DNA of 64,000 nt from Diospyros lotus (GCF_014633365.1 NC_068352.1:7974358-8038357); one strand, 5' to 3'; positions 48,030 to 60,860 are shown, counted from the stretch's first letter. Numbers and translations: made by a program. The notes: a model not told the origin generated them from the sequence alone.

Positions 48030-49026
48030 TTTAGTGACCTTGAAGAAATTTGGAGTAGACTCAAAAATCTTTTCTCCTCTTACCTTGTGACTCTTCAATT
48101 GATGTGTAATAATATTTTGTGAGCTTTGAATTGCTTGGATGAAAGATTGAGAGCATTTGGGATCTTTCAGATGCTTTAGATTTGTAATAGAAGCACTTGG
48201 TATCTCAAAAATGAGATTTGAGGGGTATTTATAGGCATTTTGGACACTTTTCCAATGGTCAGGAATCTAATTGTTATAGGTAGGAAAGCTTAGAATTATA
48301 ATTTAAAATTAATATATGCACTTATACAACCAATGAGACTTGTAAATCAATTACCACTCGCGCGTAAGGAAAAGCTTAGGTTGGCATAAGGTTGTGGGTT
48401 TGAATCAAGGGGCATGCGCCTAATTGTTAAATTCTTTTTTCAAATACATATTCTATAAAAATATTTTATAAATTAATCTAAATATTTTTAAAAAATAATT
48501 TTAATTAAAAAATAATATTTTTGATAATACATATGCTATAAAATATTTAATAAATTAATCTTAAAAATATTTTTAATAGAAAATAATATTTTTTATAACA
48601 CATGCTATGAAATATTTTATAAATTAATCTAAAAATATTTAAAAAATTTAATAAAAAATAATATTTTTGGTAATACACATACTATGAAAAATATTTTATA
48701 AGTTAATCTTAAAATTATATAAAAATATTTTTAATAAAAAATAATATTTTTGGCAATACATATGTTAAGAAAAAAATATTTTATAAGTTAATCAAAAATA
48801 ATTCGATACTATAATTAATATATTTAAGAAAAATATTCTTTTTGTTACTCACAAAAAATACTATAATTAAAAAATTCTTTTTTAATTAATCACTAAAAAT
48901 ACTATAATTTGTATATTAAAAAAAAATTGTTAATCATCAAAACTTAATTAATATGATAAATTGACTCAACAAGCTCCCGGAAGTTGAGAAACTCTTTATG
49001 ACCTTGAGGTCACTTAGGATCGAGAG
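48030..49026 (-). mobile_element. SIRE-like LTR, unit 2, U3 side
   Basis: Continues the LTR broken at 36485. It has a TATA box at 48226-48235 (minus strand CCTATAAATACCCC). It also has a phrase like a tRNA T-arm at 48396-48412 (GTGGGTTTGAATCAAGG) and AT-rich repeats to 48960. It is cut at 49026 by a copia element and continues at 56251. Right boundary not resolved. Confidence 0.65.
48226..48235 (-). promoter_or_regulatory. LTR TATA box, SIRE-like element, unit 2
   Basis: The minus strand reads CCTATAAATACC, the counterpart of 3417-3427. Confidence 0.55.
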
Positions 49027-49701
49027 TGTTACGAACAAACAGAGATAGCAAATCTCCACACACACACACTGTCAAAATCGACTCTGATGAAATAAAGATA
49101 TAAACGAAACAGGAGGCAGAAGATTTATAGTGGTTCACCCCAAACAGGGGCTATGTCCACTTGAGCTCCGGTGAGAAGAGCTCACTCCACTAATATATTC
49201 AATCCGATTACAATGAAATTGAAACCCAAAAACAACCCTGGTTTTCTATACAAAAACGCTCATAATCACTAACAGATTAAGAGCTTACATTCGATCAAAA
49301 CAAAAACCGGAGAACACGAAAGGGAAGATGAACTGTACAGCATTTACAGAGAGAGAGAGAGAGGGAGAGAGAACGAAGAAACCCTAAAATGACAACCACC
49401 TCGGCACCCCTCTATTCTTTCATCTTTTTCCTTCTCTGAATCATCAATCTCGAGGCGCGATAAATAAGGCGATTGAATGGTTGGGATTTCACACAATAAA
49501 GCAGCACAGACAGCTTGGATGAGATTGTGCAAAAGGGACGGCTGCAGGCAACACGATAAAAGCCAAAAGCCAAGGGCTTGGGCTGGCCCAAAGGTGGCTA
49601 CAAAATTGGACCTCCAGTGGGTGCCCAAAGAGCAGCCCATGGTTGCCAAATGGTCCCCCAATCCTATGGTCCACATTTGATGATTCACAAAAAATATAAC
49701 A
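49027..49701 (-). repeat. 3' LTR of copia element
   Basis: 675 bp, TG...CA. It contains CA and GA runs at 49062-49070 and 49350-49370, shared with the other LTR. Confidence 0.92.
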
Positions 49702-49714
49702 AACTCCACCTTGA
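49702..49714 (-). other. Polypurine tract of copia element
   Basis: The minus strand reads CAAGGTGGAGTT directly before the LTR. Confidence 0.8.
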
Positions 49715-49804
49715 AACATCAAATGACTAAGTAATCAGACAGAAAAAATATAAGTGCAGCATGCTACAATTCTCACCTTCATTGCTCTAGATGACTAAAA
49801 TAAT

Positions 49805-52800
49805 TTAGCCATCATCAATATGCAACAAATTCAAGCAATGCTTGAATTTAGCTGCAGTCAATACCTTGGTGCCCATGTCAGCAGGATTGTTGGCTGTAGA
49901 AACTTTCTGGATGCCCATAGTTCCGTTGGCTATCATTTCCCTTACATAATGATACTTCACATCCACATGTTTGGTTCGATCATGATACACTGGATTTTTG
50001 GACAAGTGGATGGCACTTTGGCTATCCGAGAAAATCACCACTTTGCTTTGAAGCAAGTGTATTTCCTTGAGAATACCTTGGAGCCATATGGCTTCCTTGA
50101 AAGCATTTGTTACAGCCACATACTCTGCCTCAGTAGAGGACAGAGCTACAAGTGGTTGCAACTGAGACTTCCAGCTGATGCAGTTTCCACCCAAGGTAAA
50201 ATAGTAGGCAGTGGTGGATTTTCTAAAGTCTCTATCCCCTGCAAAATCAGAGTCAACATACCCAACAAGATCAAGTGTATCAAATATTTTCTTAAAATTT
50301 AAACCAATGCAAATAGTACCATTTATGTACCTAAGCAAATATTTTAAGGCATCCCAATGAATTTTCCCAGGGTTAGACATGTATCGACTAAGTAATGAAA
50401 TTGAATATGCAAGGTCTGGCCTAGTACTTATCATTGAATACATAATTGTTCCAATTACATTTGCATAAGGGACATTTTTCATTTCAATTATTTCAGAATT
50501 GGATGTGGGATACTATAATTTAGATAGAATAAAGTGTCCAGGCAATGGAACTATAACAGTTTTACAATTTTGCATTCCAAATTTATGAACAACTTTTACC
50601 AAATAATCATGCTGATGTATCTTAAGGCTATTGTTGCTTTTTTTTCTCTCAATTTTCATTCCTAATATTTTCTTAGCATGGCCTAAGTCTTTCATATCAA
50701 AGGCTGTGTTTAACATAGATTTTAACTCCTTAATCTTTGACTTAAACTTGCTAATAAGTAGGATATCATCTACATACAGCAGTAGATAAACAGGAATATC
50801 AGTGAGCATAAAATAGAAGCAGTTGTCATATTGACTTCTAACAAAATCAGCCCCTAGAACAAAATTATCAAATTTTTTGTACCATTGTCTTGGGGCCTGT
50901 TTTAAGCCATACAAAGATTTTTTCAGCAAACAGACATGATCAGATTTTTCAAACACAACATATCCATTGGGTTGAACCATGTAAATGTGTTCATTAAGGT
51001 CTCCATGTAAAAATGCAGTTTTAACATCTAACTGTTCAAGTTCTAAATCAAATTGAACTACAACTGCAAGCATCATGCAGATTGTCTTAAATTTAACAAC
51101 AGGAGAGAAAATTTCAGTATAATCTATCCCTTCTCTTTGTGTAAACCCCTTAGCTACTAGTCTTGCTTTATATCTAATAGGGTCATTAGAAGACATACCT
51201 TCCTTTAATTTGAACAGCCACTTACATTGGATCAGTTTCTGATTTTCTAGTCGAGGGACAAGAACCCAAGTTCTGTTGGCCATCAAAGAGGCCATTTCTT
51301 CGTCCATGGCTTGCTGCCAATTTTTACTTTCCTTTGAGCTGACAGCCTCCTCATATGAGGAAGGCTCACTGCTCCTCATTTCAATACCTGCCACTAGGGC
51401 ACAAAACACTAAATCTGAGAAAGCATACCTAGCAAGTGGCCTTATAGACCTCCTGCTTCTATCTCGAGCAAGTTGATAGTTACCAAGATCTTGTTGAGGT
51501 GAGTCATGATGCTCCACTGTAGGATCATGAACGAGGATCAAAAGCATGCAACGGAAGCGTTTTAAAATAAAAACGATCCTCGTATTGGTTAGAGTCTAGG
51601 AGACTTACTTTTACGGCGGATTACCGGACGGAATGGAGCGATGGGAGCTTCTTCGTGTGGAGGAGACGACGGCTGTCCAGCTAGCCTTCTGCTCCGTCGC
51701 ATCAGAGCTCAAACGCCCCCTTTCGATCTTCCGGAGTATGACTCGAACTCGTGGCCTTTCTTCGGTGAAGAAGAATGAAAAACGACTTGGATTAAAAAAC
51801 AACTAAAGAGAGATATATATAGGGAGAACCCTAGGGTTAAAACCCTAGTGGGCCAAACCCTAATGGGCCAAATCTTTTAATTAATTTCCCAATTGGGTTA
51901 GCCCAATTAATTAATTAAAACCCTTATGAACTATTATTTTATTTTAGCCCAATGGACCATTCTAAATAAAATAATTCTCTCTTAATGTAATTCATCCAAC
52001 AAGCCAAATGTATTAAAAATACATGAGTTACATCGAGCTACCCCGGGGACCAAAAGACAAATTATTCACGGCTACTAAAATGACCAAAATATCCCTGCTA
52101 CCTAGTAGCTATATTTTGTCATTCTAAGTGTTCCAACTATCACCATATGGTAACACTGACCCCACGAATAATTTTGCATATGCCATGTCTTTGACCTACT
52201 AGTGTAATGACGAAAATACCCCTCTGTGTAACACCCATCATTCAGAAAGGAATAATGTACTAACACCTTTCTAAATGACTTCTACCATCCTTAGATCACT
52301 AGTCCAATAATCCGTGACTACTCGAATGTACTTGCTTATCATTGGGAGCTACCCAGAAGCACACACTCATAAGTCACGTTCCCAGGGCCCTGGATTATTC
52401 GATTATTCTTGGACAATCACAAGGGGGTGAATCACAGAAACTATCTTGTATTAGTCTGTCTTAGCTAATTAGAAACCATACTCCCAACTCAAAAGGATAT
52501 TGATCTTTGATAGACCTCACCTACAATGAATCTAAGAATATAGCTCTAGGTTCACCAGACCACCAACTAATACTCAAGTATTAGAGTACTCGTCCACGTA
52601 GTAGCAGTGATAGACTAGCTCCATGATAATTAGTACTTTGTCATTAGCTTCTATCACAGGTCCACTCTACGCATTCCAAATGCGCTTGTACAATTAGAGT
52701 AAACGGACTGTTTACTGGCTAAGGCAAGCCATCCTCCATTAGGATCTATTGCACAATGATCTTATCATGATAGAATGTCCAGTTCTATCAAAAGATCAAG

Positions 52801-55355
52801 AGTTATATTTTCTTGCTTATTAAGTACCCATGATTCATGCCTAACTGTGAAGAACGACCCATCACATGAATCACTTACTTAATAGCATGGACACCTTTCC
52901 AACAATTAAATGCAAATAATATATGTGCCATAAACTGAATAAAAGGAACATCATTACCATAAATTAAACAAAACGTGTCTTTAGGGCATACATTTCCAAC
53001 ATCCACCTCAATCTCAATTTCACCATTTTGTTCCTCATGATCAGATTCATGATCAGAGGTCTGGTTTAGGTTTGATATAGGTGAAGGATCACCTTCAGGT
53101 AGAGGTTCTGGTATAACTGGAGCATTAGGAGGGTTATCATCTATAACTTGGTGCTCCACCTCTATTTGGGTTCCTCATAAGCTGATAGAATTATCTGTGT
53201 CACTATGTTGATTGGATTCATTAGTTTTAGATAATTTGCAAGGGAAGACTGATTCATTGAATATAACATCTCGGCTGATGATAATTTTTACACCCTTAGA
53301 TTGTCTTTCCCATAGCCTATATCCCTTAGTTTCTTCTTGATACCCAACAAAAACACACTTAGTGGATCTAGGTTCCAGTTTTCCTTCTGACTGATGAGCA
53401 TAAGCTTCACAGCTAAAAGTTCTTAAGTAGTTGAAGTTTAATTTCCTTCCAGTCCACTTTTCTTCAGGACATTTAAAATTAAAGGCAGTTGAAGGACTTC
53501 TATTTACTAGATGTGAAGCTGTTGCTAAGGCCTCCCCCCAAAAGGATTTAGGCAAACCAGATGTGAACAAAAGGCACCTCACTTTTTCAAGGAGGGTTCG
53601 GTTCATCCTTTCAGCCACCCCATTTTGTTGGGGTGTGTTCCTAACAGTCTTATGCCTATTTATTCCTTGGGAGTTATAGTATTCATCAAACTCTTTATTA
53701 CAGAATTCTAACCCATTGTCTGTTCTAAGAGTTTTGATTTTCCTATCAGCTTGGTTTTCTATTAAGATCTTCTAAGTTTTGAACTTCTCTAATGTTTGAT
53801 CTTTAGTTTTTAATAGAAAAACCCACACATTCCTCGTAAAATCATCAATGATAGAGAGAAAATACCTGTTGCCACCATGGGTGGGAACCTGGGAAGGTCC
53901 CCAGAGATCTACATGTAAGTACTCAAGGCATGCCTTCGTCAGGTGAGTCCCCTTATAGAAACTCATCCTGTGTTGCTTGCCTAGCACACATGGTTCACAA
54001 AAACCGAAGGTCTCAGCAGACACTGGACCAAGTTATCCTTAGTTTAACAGTGCCTGCAAACCTTTCAGGCTCATGTGACCAAGCCTCAAGTGCCATAGTT
54101 CTATCTTATCAGTGTTAACATAGCATGCAGAGTTTGATATAACAGAGGAGTGAAAGCAACCATTTAAAACATATAAGCCATTTTTCTTTAAACCGGTTAG
54201 GATTAACTCTTTTCCTTTAAAAACATTCATAGAACCATTTTCAGTTATGTATGAGAATCCTAACTCATCAAGAGTACCAAGAGAGATTAAATTTCTTTTA
54301 AGGCCTGGTACATATCGTACATCAGTGAGTGTTCTTATTTTGTTGTCATGCAACTTAAGAGTTATGTCACCTTTACCCTGAACACTACATGAATGGTTGT
54401 TTCCCATATATACTATTCCACTTTCTCTGTTATCAAAATTATGAAACCAGTCAATATTAGGGCACATATGAAAAAAACAGCCAGAGTTTATAATCCATTC
54501 ATTTTTAACAGTATTAACAGATATATTAAGCACCTTAGCTAAACAATTAGAACTACTAGCTGCTACTGTTACATTGCCCCCTTGCTTTTGTTTTTTCAAA
54601 AAATCATAACAATATTTCTTTATATGTCCCTCTTTCCCATAGTGGTAACACTTCCATTTTTGTTTTTGTTTTCCCTTCTTATCTTTCTTTTTTCCCTTAT
54701 GCCCTGACCCATTAAGTTGTTCAGTATTCACAGTATAATTTCTTTTATCAGCATTTCCTTTTATAAACAGATTGTTGCCCGTTTTCTTAGATGTGCCAAG
54801 TTCTAGTTCTCTAGCCTTTATATCAGAAATAATAAGTTCCATACTAGGAACTATACCAGTATAATGTAAAGCATGCTTCACTACATCATAATCATCAGGT
54901 AGAGAGTTTAACAAAATCATGGCTTCACTAGTATCACCTAAAGCCTGATCAGTACCTCTTAGTAACAAAGTGAGTTTAGTAAATTCATCTATGTTTTCAT
55001 CCATAGATTTAGAGGTATTCAGCTTAAAGTTAAACAACATGCCTTTTAGATAAACCAAATTTGGAGCAGACATAATAGAATATAGAGATTCTAATCTATT
55101 CCAAAGATCAAGGGGTAGAGATATACCGTCAACCTTACGAATTACAGAATCACCGAGATGAAGAAATATCAGATTAAATGCCTCTTCTCTGATTTCACCA
55201 GTTCGAGACAGCTGCTCAGGTGACCATTTTCGGTCATCTGGCTCAAGTGCTATAAGCACTTTGTGATGAGAGAGAAAAACCCTCATCTTCTTTTTCCAAC
55301 TTTCGAAATCCCCCTTTCCATAGAATGTACTGATTTCAAATCGGGTTGTTTTCAT
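49805..55355 (-). pseudogene. gag-pol: Copia gag-pol polyprotein, five stops, split by a solo LTR
   Basis: One frame throughout. Gag domain: residues 1-190. Zinc knuckle: residues 236-249, with its second Cys replaced by Tyr. Protease: the triad reads Asn-Ser-Gly at 290-292 instead of Asp. Pre-integrase: LWHLRLGHMS at 420-429. After two TAA codons at about 54033-54041 the integrase starts (CEPCVLGKQHR, HVDLWGPS, IIDDFTR). A TAG at 53772-53774 precedes NGVAERMNRTLLEK. A TGA lies at 53175-53177. The inserted LTR (51518-53001) follows, then RT (KTAFLHGDL, SLYGLKQAPRQW, YVDD near 50765-50776), a TAG at 50513-50515, and RNase H (YVDSDFAGD, ALSSTEAEY, SDSQSAI, NPADMGTK). Replication-dead. Confidence 0.92.
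51518..53001 (-). mobile_element. Solo LTR, Angela-type copia, perfect target duplication
   Basis: 1484 bp. The minus strand starts TGTTGGAAATGTATGCCCTA and ends GATCCTACA, flanked by TCCAC at 51513-51517 and 53002-53006. The start closely resembles the LTR start of the Angela/BARE group, whose LTRs are also long. It splits the copia polyprotein between integrase and RT. Perfect target copies and its place inside another element make it one of the youngest insertions here. No internal domain. Confidence 0.88.
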
Positions 55356-55556
55356 TTTCGTGTTGCACGAAAAATGCCCAAAAAATAAACCCTAGATTAC
55401 TAACTGAGACCTGTATAGCAAGCTCCCACTGACAGGATCTCTTCAGTAAACCCTATAATTTTTAAAACAACACCGACACAGAGAAAAGAAAGGAAACCCT
55501 AGATTTCGAAAAATTGAACACGATTTTGACCCAAAACTTTTGATACGAAACCAGAG

Positions 55557-55569
55557 GCTTTGATACCAC
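55557..55569 (-). other. Primer-binding site of copia element
   Basis: The minus strand reads GTGGTATCAAAGC beside the LTR, one base from the initiator-Met tRNA complement TGGTATCAGAGC. Confidence 0.8.
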
Positions 55570-56245
55570 TGTTACGAACAAACAGAGATAGCAAATCTCC
55601 ACACACACACACATTATCAAAATCAACTCTGATGAAATAAAGACATAAACGAAACAGGAGGTAGAAGATTTATAGTGGTTCACCCCAAACAGGGGTTATG
55701 TCCACTTGAGCTCCGGTGAGAAGAGCTCACTCCACTAATATATTCAATCCAATTACAATGAAATTGAAACCCAAAAACAACCCTGGTTTTCTATACAAAA
55801 ACGCTCAGAATCACTAACAGATTAAGAGCTTACATTTGATCAAAACAAAAACCAAAGAACACGAAAGGGAAGACGAATTGTACAACATTTACAGAGAGAG
55901 AGAGAGAGGGAGAGAGAACGAAGAAACCCTAAAATGACAACCACCTCGGCCCCCCTCTATTCTTTTGTCTTTTCCCTTCTCCGAATCATCAATCTCGAGG
56001 CACGATAAATAAGGCGATTAAATGGCTGGGATTGCACACAATAAAGCAGCACAGACGGCCTGGATGAGATCGTGCAAAAGGGACGGCTGCAGGCAACACG
56101 ACAAAAGCCAAAAGCCAAGGGCTTAGGCTGGCCCAAAGGTGGCTGCAAAATTGGCCCTCCAGTGGGCGCCTAAAGGGCAGCCCACAGTTGCCAAATGGCC
56201 CCCAATCCTATGGGCCACATTTGAAGTTTCACAGAAAATATAACA
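55570..56245 (-). repeat. 5' LTR of copia element
   Basis: 676 bp. It would drive minus-strand transcription of the polyprotein. It differs from its partner mainly by C/T and G/A changes. Confidence 0.92.
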
Positions 56246-56250
56246 AAGAG

Positions 56251-58912
56251 GCCTCTCAGTCATCACTTGATACTTTTTCACTTGATTTTTACTTGGCTTG
56301 GTCTTCTTGCTTGTGTTATTTAATTGCCTTATTTATTCATGGATTGCACTTGAATTGACCATGAATTGCACACAGATATTGAATTAATTATTGTTGACTG
56401 AGTGGCCCCTCGATCACGGGAGATGGAAGATGCTTGCTACTTGCGTGAACTGCTTGCCCGTGCTGTGAGAATCCAATGACCGCCCTCTCCTCCGAATCCC
56501 TTCTCCAATTGCCAATTATTCTATTATATATGTGTGCCTCCTTTGTTCTCCAATTTGATCTCCTAATATAATATTATATATTATATATGCCACCTCCAAT
56601 TCTCCTCTAAGTCAATCTACAATTCAATGTTCAATCGTGGCTTTCACGTGTATTGCTTCACCTGTATGGCTCCAATTGTTTAATTTTATATTATATTGTG
56701 CTTGTTGTTTGTTCGATCTAGGCATGTGACTTTTAGCTCATCTGGATGTGCACTTGATGTTGACTCGTAGATTTTGACACGGATCTATCACTTGGGTCTA
56801 CTCCATATTCGAATTATTTGCTGTTTACAGGGCATATCAATTCTAAAATTAAAAATTATGTGGAGACTTATATCCCTGTACAAACCTAAGTGAATAAATA
56901 ATGTTACACATTGATTGACAAAATCCTTGTAATCATTCATTCATTCACAACAATTCAATTATATTGAATTAGCCCATAATCACCTTGTTCAATTTCATTG
57001 AACCTGTTGGCATACTTAGAAGCAAATTCAAAAACATTTTTCGTGTTTGTGCAAAATATGCCACTTTTTGGACTCATGACATCACATGTCACCTCTCTTT
57101 CAGTTTAATCCATCCAATGTAATCACATTACATATTGGTTAATATCTAAGAAATGGACAATTGGCAATCAAACAAGATGAATTGATCAACTGTTCTTCCC
57201 TTGTGGTGCTGGACTGGTCAACTGTCTCTAAGATAGTCAACTTACCCTCCCATTAAAAGAATCAATCGACAACCTCTTCATGGTGGTTAATTATTTTTAG
57301 TTGGTAAGGCACAACTGGTCGATTGGACTCTAGAATCGGTCAACCGAAGCTGGGTCACTGAGAGTGGTCAACCAGGCTTCGAAAGCCAGTCAACCAGGTT
57401 ATCTCTTGAGCACCAGACCAGTCAACTATTTGGACAAAACGGTCGACACTCACTCCTAACCTGCTTCAAAACAAAATGTTACAACGGTTCAAAACATACA
57501 CAAAATGCACTAAACACATGCATAGGATGAAAATACCAAGCCGAGTCTTTAATACCATAGAAAGATATGCACATGTGTCCGGGGCCAAAAACCAACATTT
57601 TGTGGATAAATGCAAAGGTCATAGGTTTTAAAACATTTTCAAAATAAAAACAAATAGCGGAAGCAAATATAACCCTTGCAAGACTCGGTATAAGTCATCC
57701 ATATGCATAAAATAGAAAACCAACTATAGAGGGTTTCAGATATACCTCCACAGATGATGTTGTAATAGTCGGTTGTCCATAAAAAAGCTCCAAGCTACTC
57801 CCATGAACCTACAAGCTAGGTGACTAGCTTGTCTCCTCAAAGATAGAGGTCTTAGTCTATCCATGCCCAAGCTACAACCGAACCCTTCCTTAGAGCCGTG
57901 CTAGGACCCTCTCGAAAAATGTGATTCAAAGCTAGTTGGGCTCTAGAGGTTGCAAGATTTGTTGTTGCACCTTTTGTATATTAGTTTTGATGATGAAAAA
58001 TATATATTAAGCTTAATCCCTAAGTCATGAGTCAAGGTTGTGGTTTTCAACATATATCAATTTCAATATTATTTTGTGAAAATGAAACCAAATGAATTCC
58101 AAGTATCAAGGTTTGCAAAACCTTATTTTTTCTAAGTCTGGAAGGTTAGCATCTTATATGGAAACATATAAGAAAATGTTTTCTTTTTAGAAAACTATCT
58201 CCCGGCATTTTGATAGCTAACATTCATTGGTGTTAAAACAATTTTTAACGAATTTTTCAAAAAATAGAAAAAATATATTTTGGAGGTGGTAAAATCGCAA
58301 AATCCTGAGTTTGTGCTAAAACTAAAATTCTACTTTCTTATTGTTATGGATTTTGAATTTTTAGATATTTTTATTGAATCCAAATAGGGGGTACTTGCTT
58401 ATTTACATTTATGTATTAAAGTAAATGGAATATAAAATATAAATAAAAGAAAATGTAGACATTTACTTGTGATGTATACATGCTATGGATTGTGCTTTCA
58501 AGAAAATCCTTATGAAACTCTGTCATGTTTTTGTACATGTTTCGAAACCCCTTTGAAAAGGTTTTCATGTTTTCTAAAGTGTGTATGCTATTTTGAAACA
58601 TCTATGCATTAGCATTTGTTTCAGGTTTTGAACTATGTTTTGAAACCTATATATCATGTTTCGAAACCTCATTTCTAGAAAGGTATGTTTTGAAACATAT
58701 ATATATATATATCATGTTTTGAAACCTCTGACATTCTATTAGGAGATCATTTAAAAATCGAGATGCATTTGTTTTGCAATTTGTTTTTGTCAAAATCATT
58801 TGTCTAATGCTTTATCAAAATCATGCTCTAAGGATTTAAATTCAAATTTGAATTAAAGATCATTATTAATCATTATGGGCATAAGACCTTGTCTCCCACT
58901 CAATGCTGCCTC
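56251..58912. other. SIRE LTR remainder and unassigned LTR-like sequence, unit 2
   Basis: Counterpart of 7305-7453 plus 9842-12356 without the solo LTR. The empty site GATATTGAATTAATT is at about 56374-56390. GGTCAACC-type words lie at 57200-57440, inverted copia-LTR-like sequence at 57560-57780, and TTTCGAAAC words at 58540-58720. No coding sequence. Confidence 0.5.
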
Positions 58913-59640
58913 CACTACAAGAAAAATGTATTTTAGCGACGGAATTTAGTGACGAAATTATTCCTTCGCTAATTAGCAACGGATAGCAACTGAATTTTCG
59001 TTGCTAATTTTTTTAATTTAGCAACGGAATTAGCGACGGAAAACCTGTCACTAAATTTAGCGATGGAAATCCCGTCGCTAAAAATAAAAAATATTAAATA
59101 AAAAAAAATTAAAATTTAGCGAAAGGCTTAACCCCGTCGTTAAAAAATAAAAAATATTAAATAAAAAAATTAAAATTTAGCGATGGGCTCAACCCTGTAG
59201 GTAAAAAATAAAAAAATTAAATAAATTATTCAAATTTAGCAACGGGGTCAACCCGTCGCTAAAAAATAAAATAAATAAATTAAAATTTAGCGACGGGACC
59301 AATCCCATAGCTAAAAAATAAAAAAAAAATAAATTAAAATTAAAATTTAGATAAAAAGAATTTAAATAAAATTAAGGAAAAATAAAAAAATTAATTAAAA
59401 AATAAAATTTAACGACAGGATCAACCCCATCGCTAAACAATAAAAAAAATTAAAATTTAGTTTTATTTTTAACGACGCGGTCAACCCCTTCACTAAAAAA
59501 TAAAAGAAAATTAAATAAAGAATTAAAATTTACCCCGTCGCTAAAAAATAAAAAAAAAAATATAAAATTAAAAATTTTACATTTAAACATATCATAATAA
59601 TTTTTACTAACATTAATATTAGTAAAAATTAAACTAATAA
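58913..59640 (+). mobile_element. CACTA transposon end with subterminal repeats, unit 2
   Basis: Starts with the canonical CACTACAAGAAAAATG and continues in GCGACGGAATT / CGTCGCTAAAAA repeats. It is shorter than the unit 1 copy and lacks an opposite end and transposase. Confidence 0.75.
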
Positions 59641-59699
59641 TTTTTAAACTTATTCAATAAATTCTCCATGAAGGATCTAGAAGATGTGACTTATATTTT

Positions 59700-59880
59700 G
59701 GGAATTCGCATCTATAGAGATAGAGTGAGAAAATTAATAGGTGTCTCCCAAGTCTCTTCGATAGTCTTGGGAGACATACCCTTAGAGAGTTGAACACCAC
59801 GCTTAAAAGGTATAAAACCCTTCTTGAAATTCTCCATATGAAACCTCTTTAGCATATGTACTAGTTTTGATATCGCACAT
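59700..59880 (-). pseudogene. pol: Ty1/copia RT C-terminal fragment, minus strand, unit 2
   Basis: The minus strand reads SKLVHMLKRFHMENFKKGF, then GVQLSKGMSPKTIEE, the distal RT region of a Tork-like copia. It then breaks into unrelated sequence next to the CACTA end. It abuts, head to head, the plus-strand continuation starting DIAHAMSVMSKY at about 59871, across the six-base palindrome GATATC. Confidence 0.7.
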
Positions 59881-60440
59881 GCTATGAGTGTCATGAGCAA
59901 GTATTAGTCTGATCCAGGTTTGGAACACTAGACAGTAGTAAAGTAAGTACTTGAGAAGGACTAAGGATTTGTTACTAGTGTATGGAGAAGGTGATCTCTA
60001 TGTTAACTGGTTCACAAATTCAGATTTTCGTTATTATATGGACGATAGAAAGTCTACATCTGGGTTTGTGTTTGTCTGTAATGGTGGGACAGTTAGTTGG
60101 AAGAGTTCTAAGCAAGAAATTACTGCAGACTCCACTACGGAAGCTAAATATGTTGCAGCATGTAATGGGGCAAGGGAAGCTGTTTGGATGAGGAAGTTCC
60201 TTGCTGAACTCGAGGTGTTTTTTTCCGTTGAGTTGTTGATATCTCTATATTACGAAAACAATGGGACTATTGCACAGGTTAGGGAATCCAGGTCTCACTA
60301 GAAATCCAAACACATAGAGCGATGCTTCCATTTGATCTAAGAGATCATGGCCTCGTGGAGACATACAAATGCAAAGGATTGTGTCATTGAAGAATGTCGC
60401 GAACCCATTAACCAAAGCACTATCGCAGGCTCACCTTGAT
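59871..60440 (+). pseudogene. pol: Ty1/copia RNase H relic, unit 2
   Basis: The plus strand reads DIAHAMSVMSKY, a stop, SDPGLEH, then the open part 59951-60301: RRTKDLLLVYGEGD, FTNSDFRYYMDDRKSTSG, SWKSSKQEI, DSTTEAKYVAA. After a TAG it continues KSKHIERCFHLI and, in a shifted frame, NPLTKALSQAHLDRH. Catalytic Asp positions are changed (TNSD for TDSD, YEN for CDN). Better kept than the unit 1 copy, but dead. Confidence 0.8.
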
Positions 60441-60787
60441 CGCCACATCCAAAGGATGGGTATTAGATACTAGGAGAATTTGGAATAGGTACCTGTGATA
60501 TGTAAATCAACATTAGTGCAAATGAAAGATTGTTAGTGTTAGTGCCCTTAAGTCTGGATTTAGGTGACATCTAATAGTTGTATTATGGGACTAATTTTGT
60601 AAATCTTGCAAATATAATAAAATATGTTTTCATATTTTAAGGTCATATCTTCATTCATACATCTCCAATATATATATATGTGTGTGTGTAAAACCCCGGG
60701 AGCCCAAAAGAGGATAGTATATATCGAGGATAAGTAAGGAAGGAAACAACACCAACTAGATACCTTTTGGGCTGAATGTGGGCAAAA

Positions 60788-60860
60788 AACTCACGGGTTA
60801 AGGGTGCTTGAGCTGGGGAAGCTCAAGGATGGGTGACCCCCTGGGAAGTTCACTTAGGCC
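60788..60860 (+). ncRNA. 5S rRNA-derived domain in Cassandra-2 left LTR
   Basis: GGTTAAGGGTGCTTG and GGATGGGTGACCCCCTGGG followed by AAGT. The A-box part has a C-to-G change (AAGGGTG for AAGCGTG). Confidence 0.85.

Larger units (their letters stand above)
49027..56245 (-). mobile_element. Complete Tork-like Ty1/copia element, disabled
   Basis: A 7219 bp element including one nested solo LTR. LTRs are at 49027-49701 (675 bp) and 55570-56245 (676 bp), with plus-strand ends TGTTACGAAC and ATATAACA. Target duplications are GAGAG (49022-49026) and AAGAG (56246-56250). The intact site is seen in unit 1 near 7295-7315 (ATCGAGAGGCCTCTC), so the element entered unit 2 after the duplication. The PBS, polypurine tract and a single long gag-pol frame with five stops are all recognisable. 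The two LTRs differ at roughly 40 positions by eye, mostly transitions. Confidence 0.93.
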
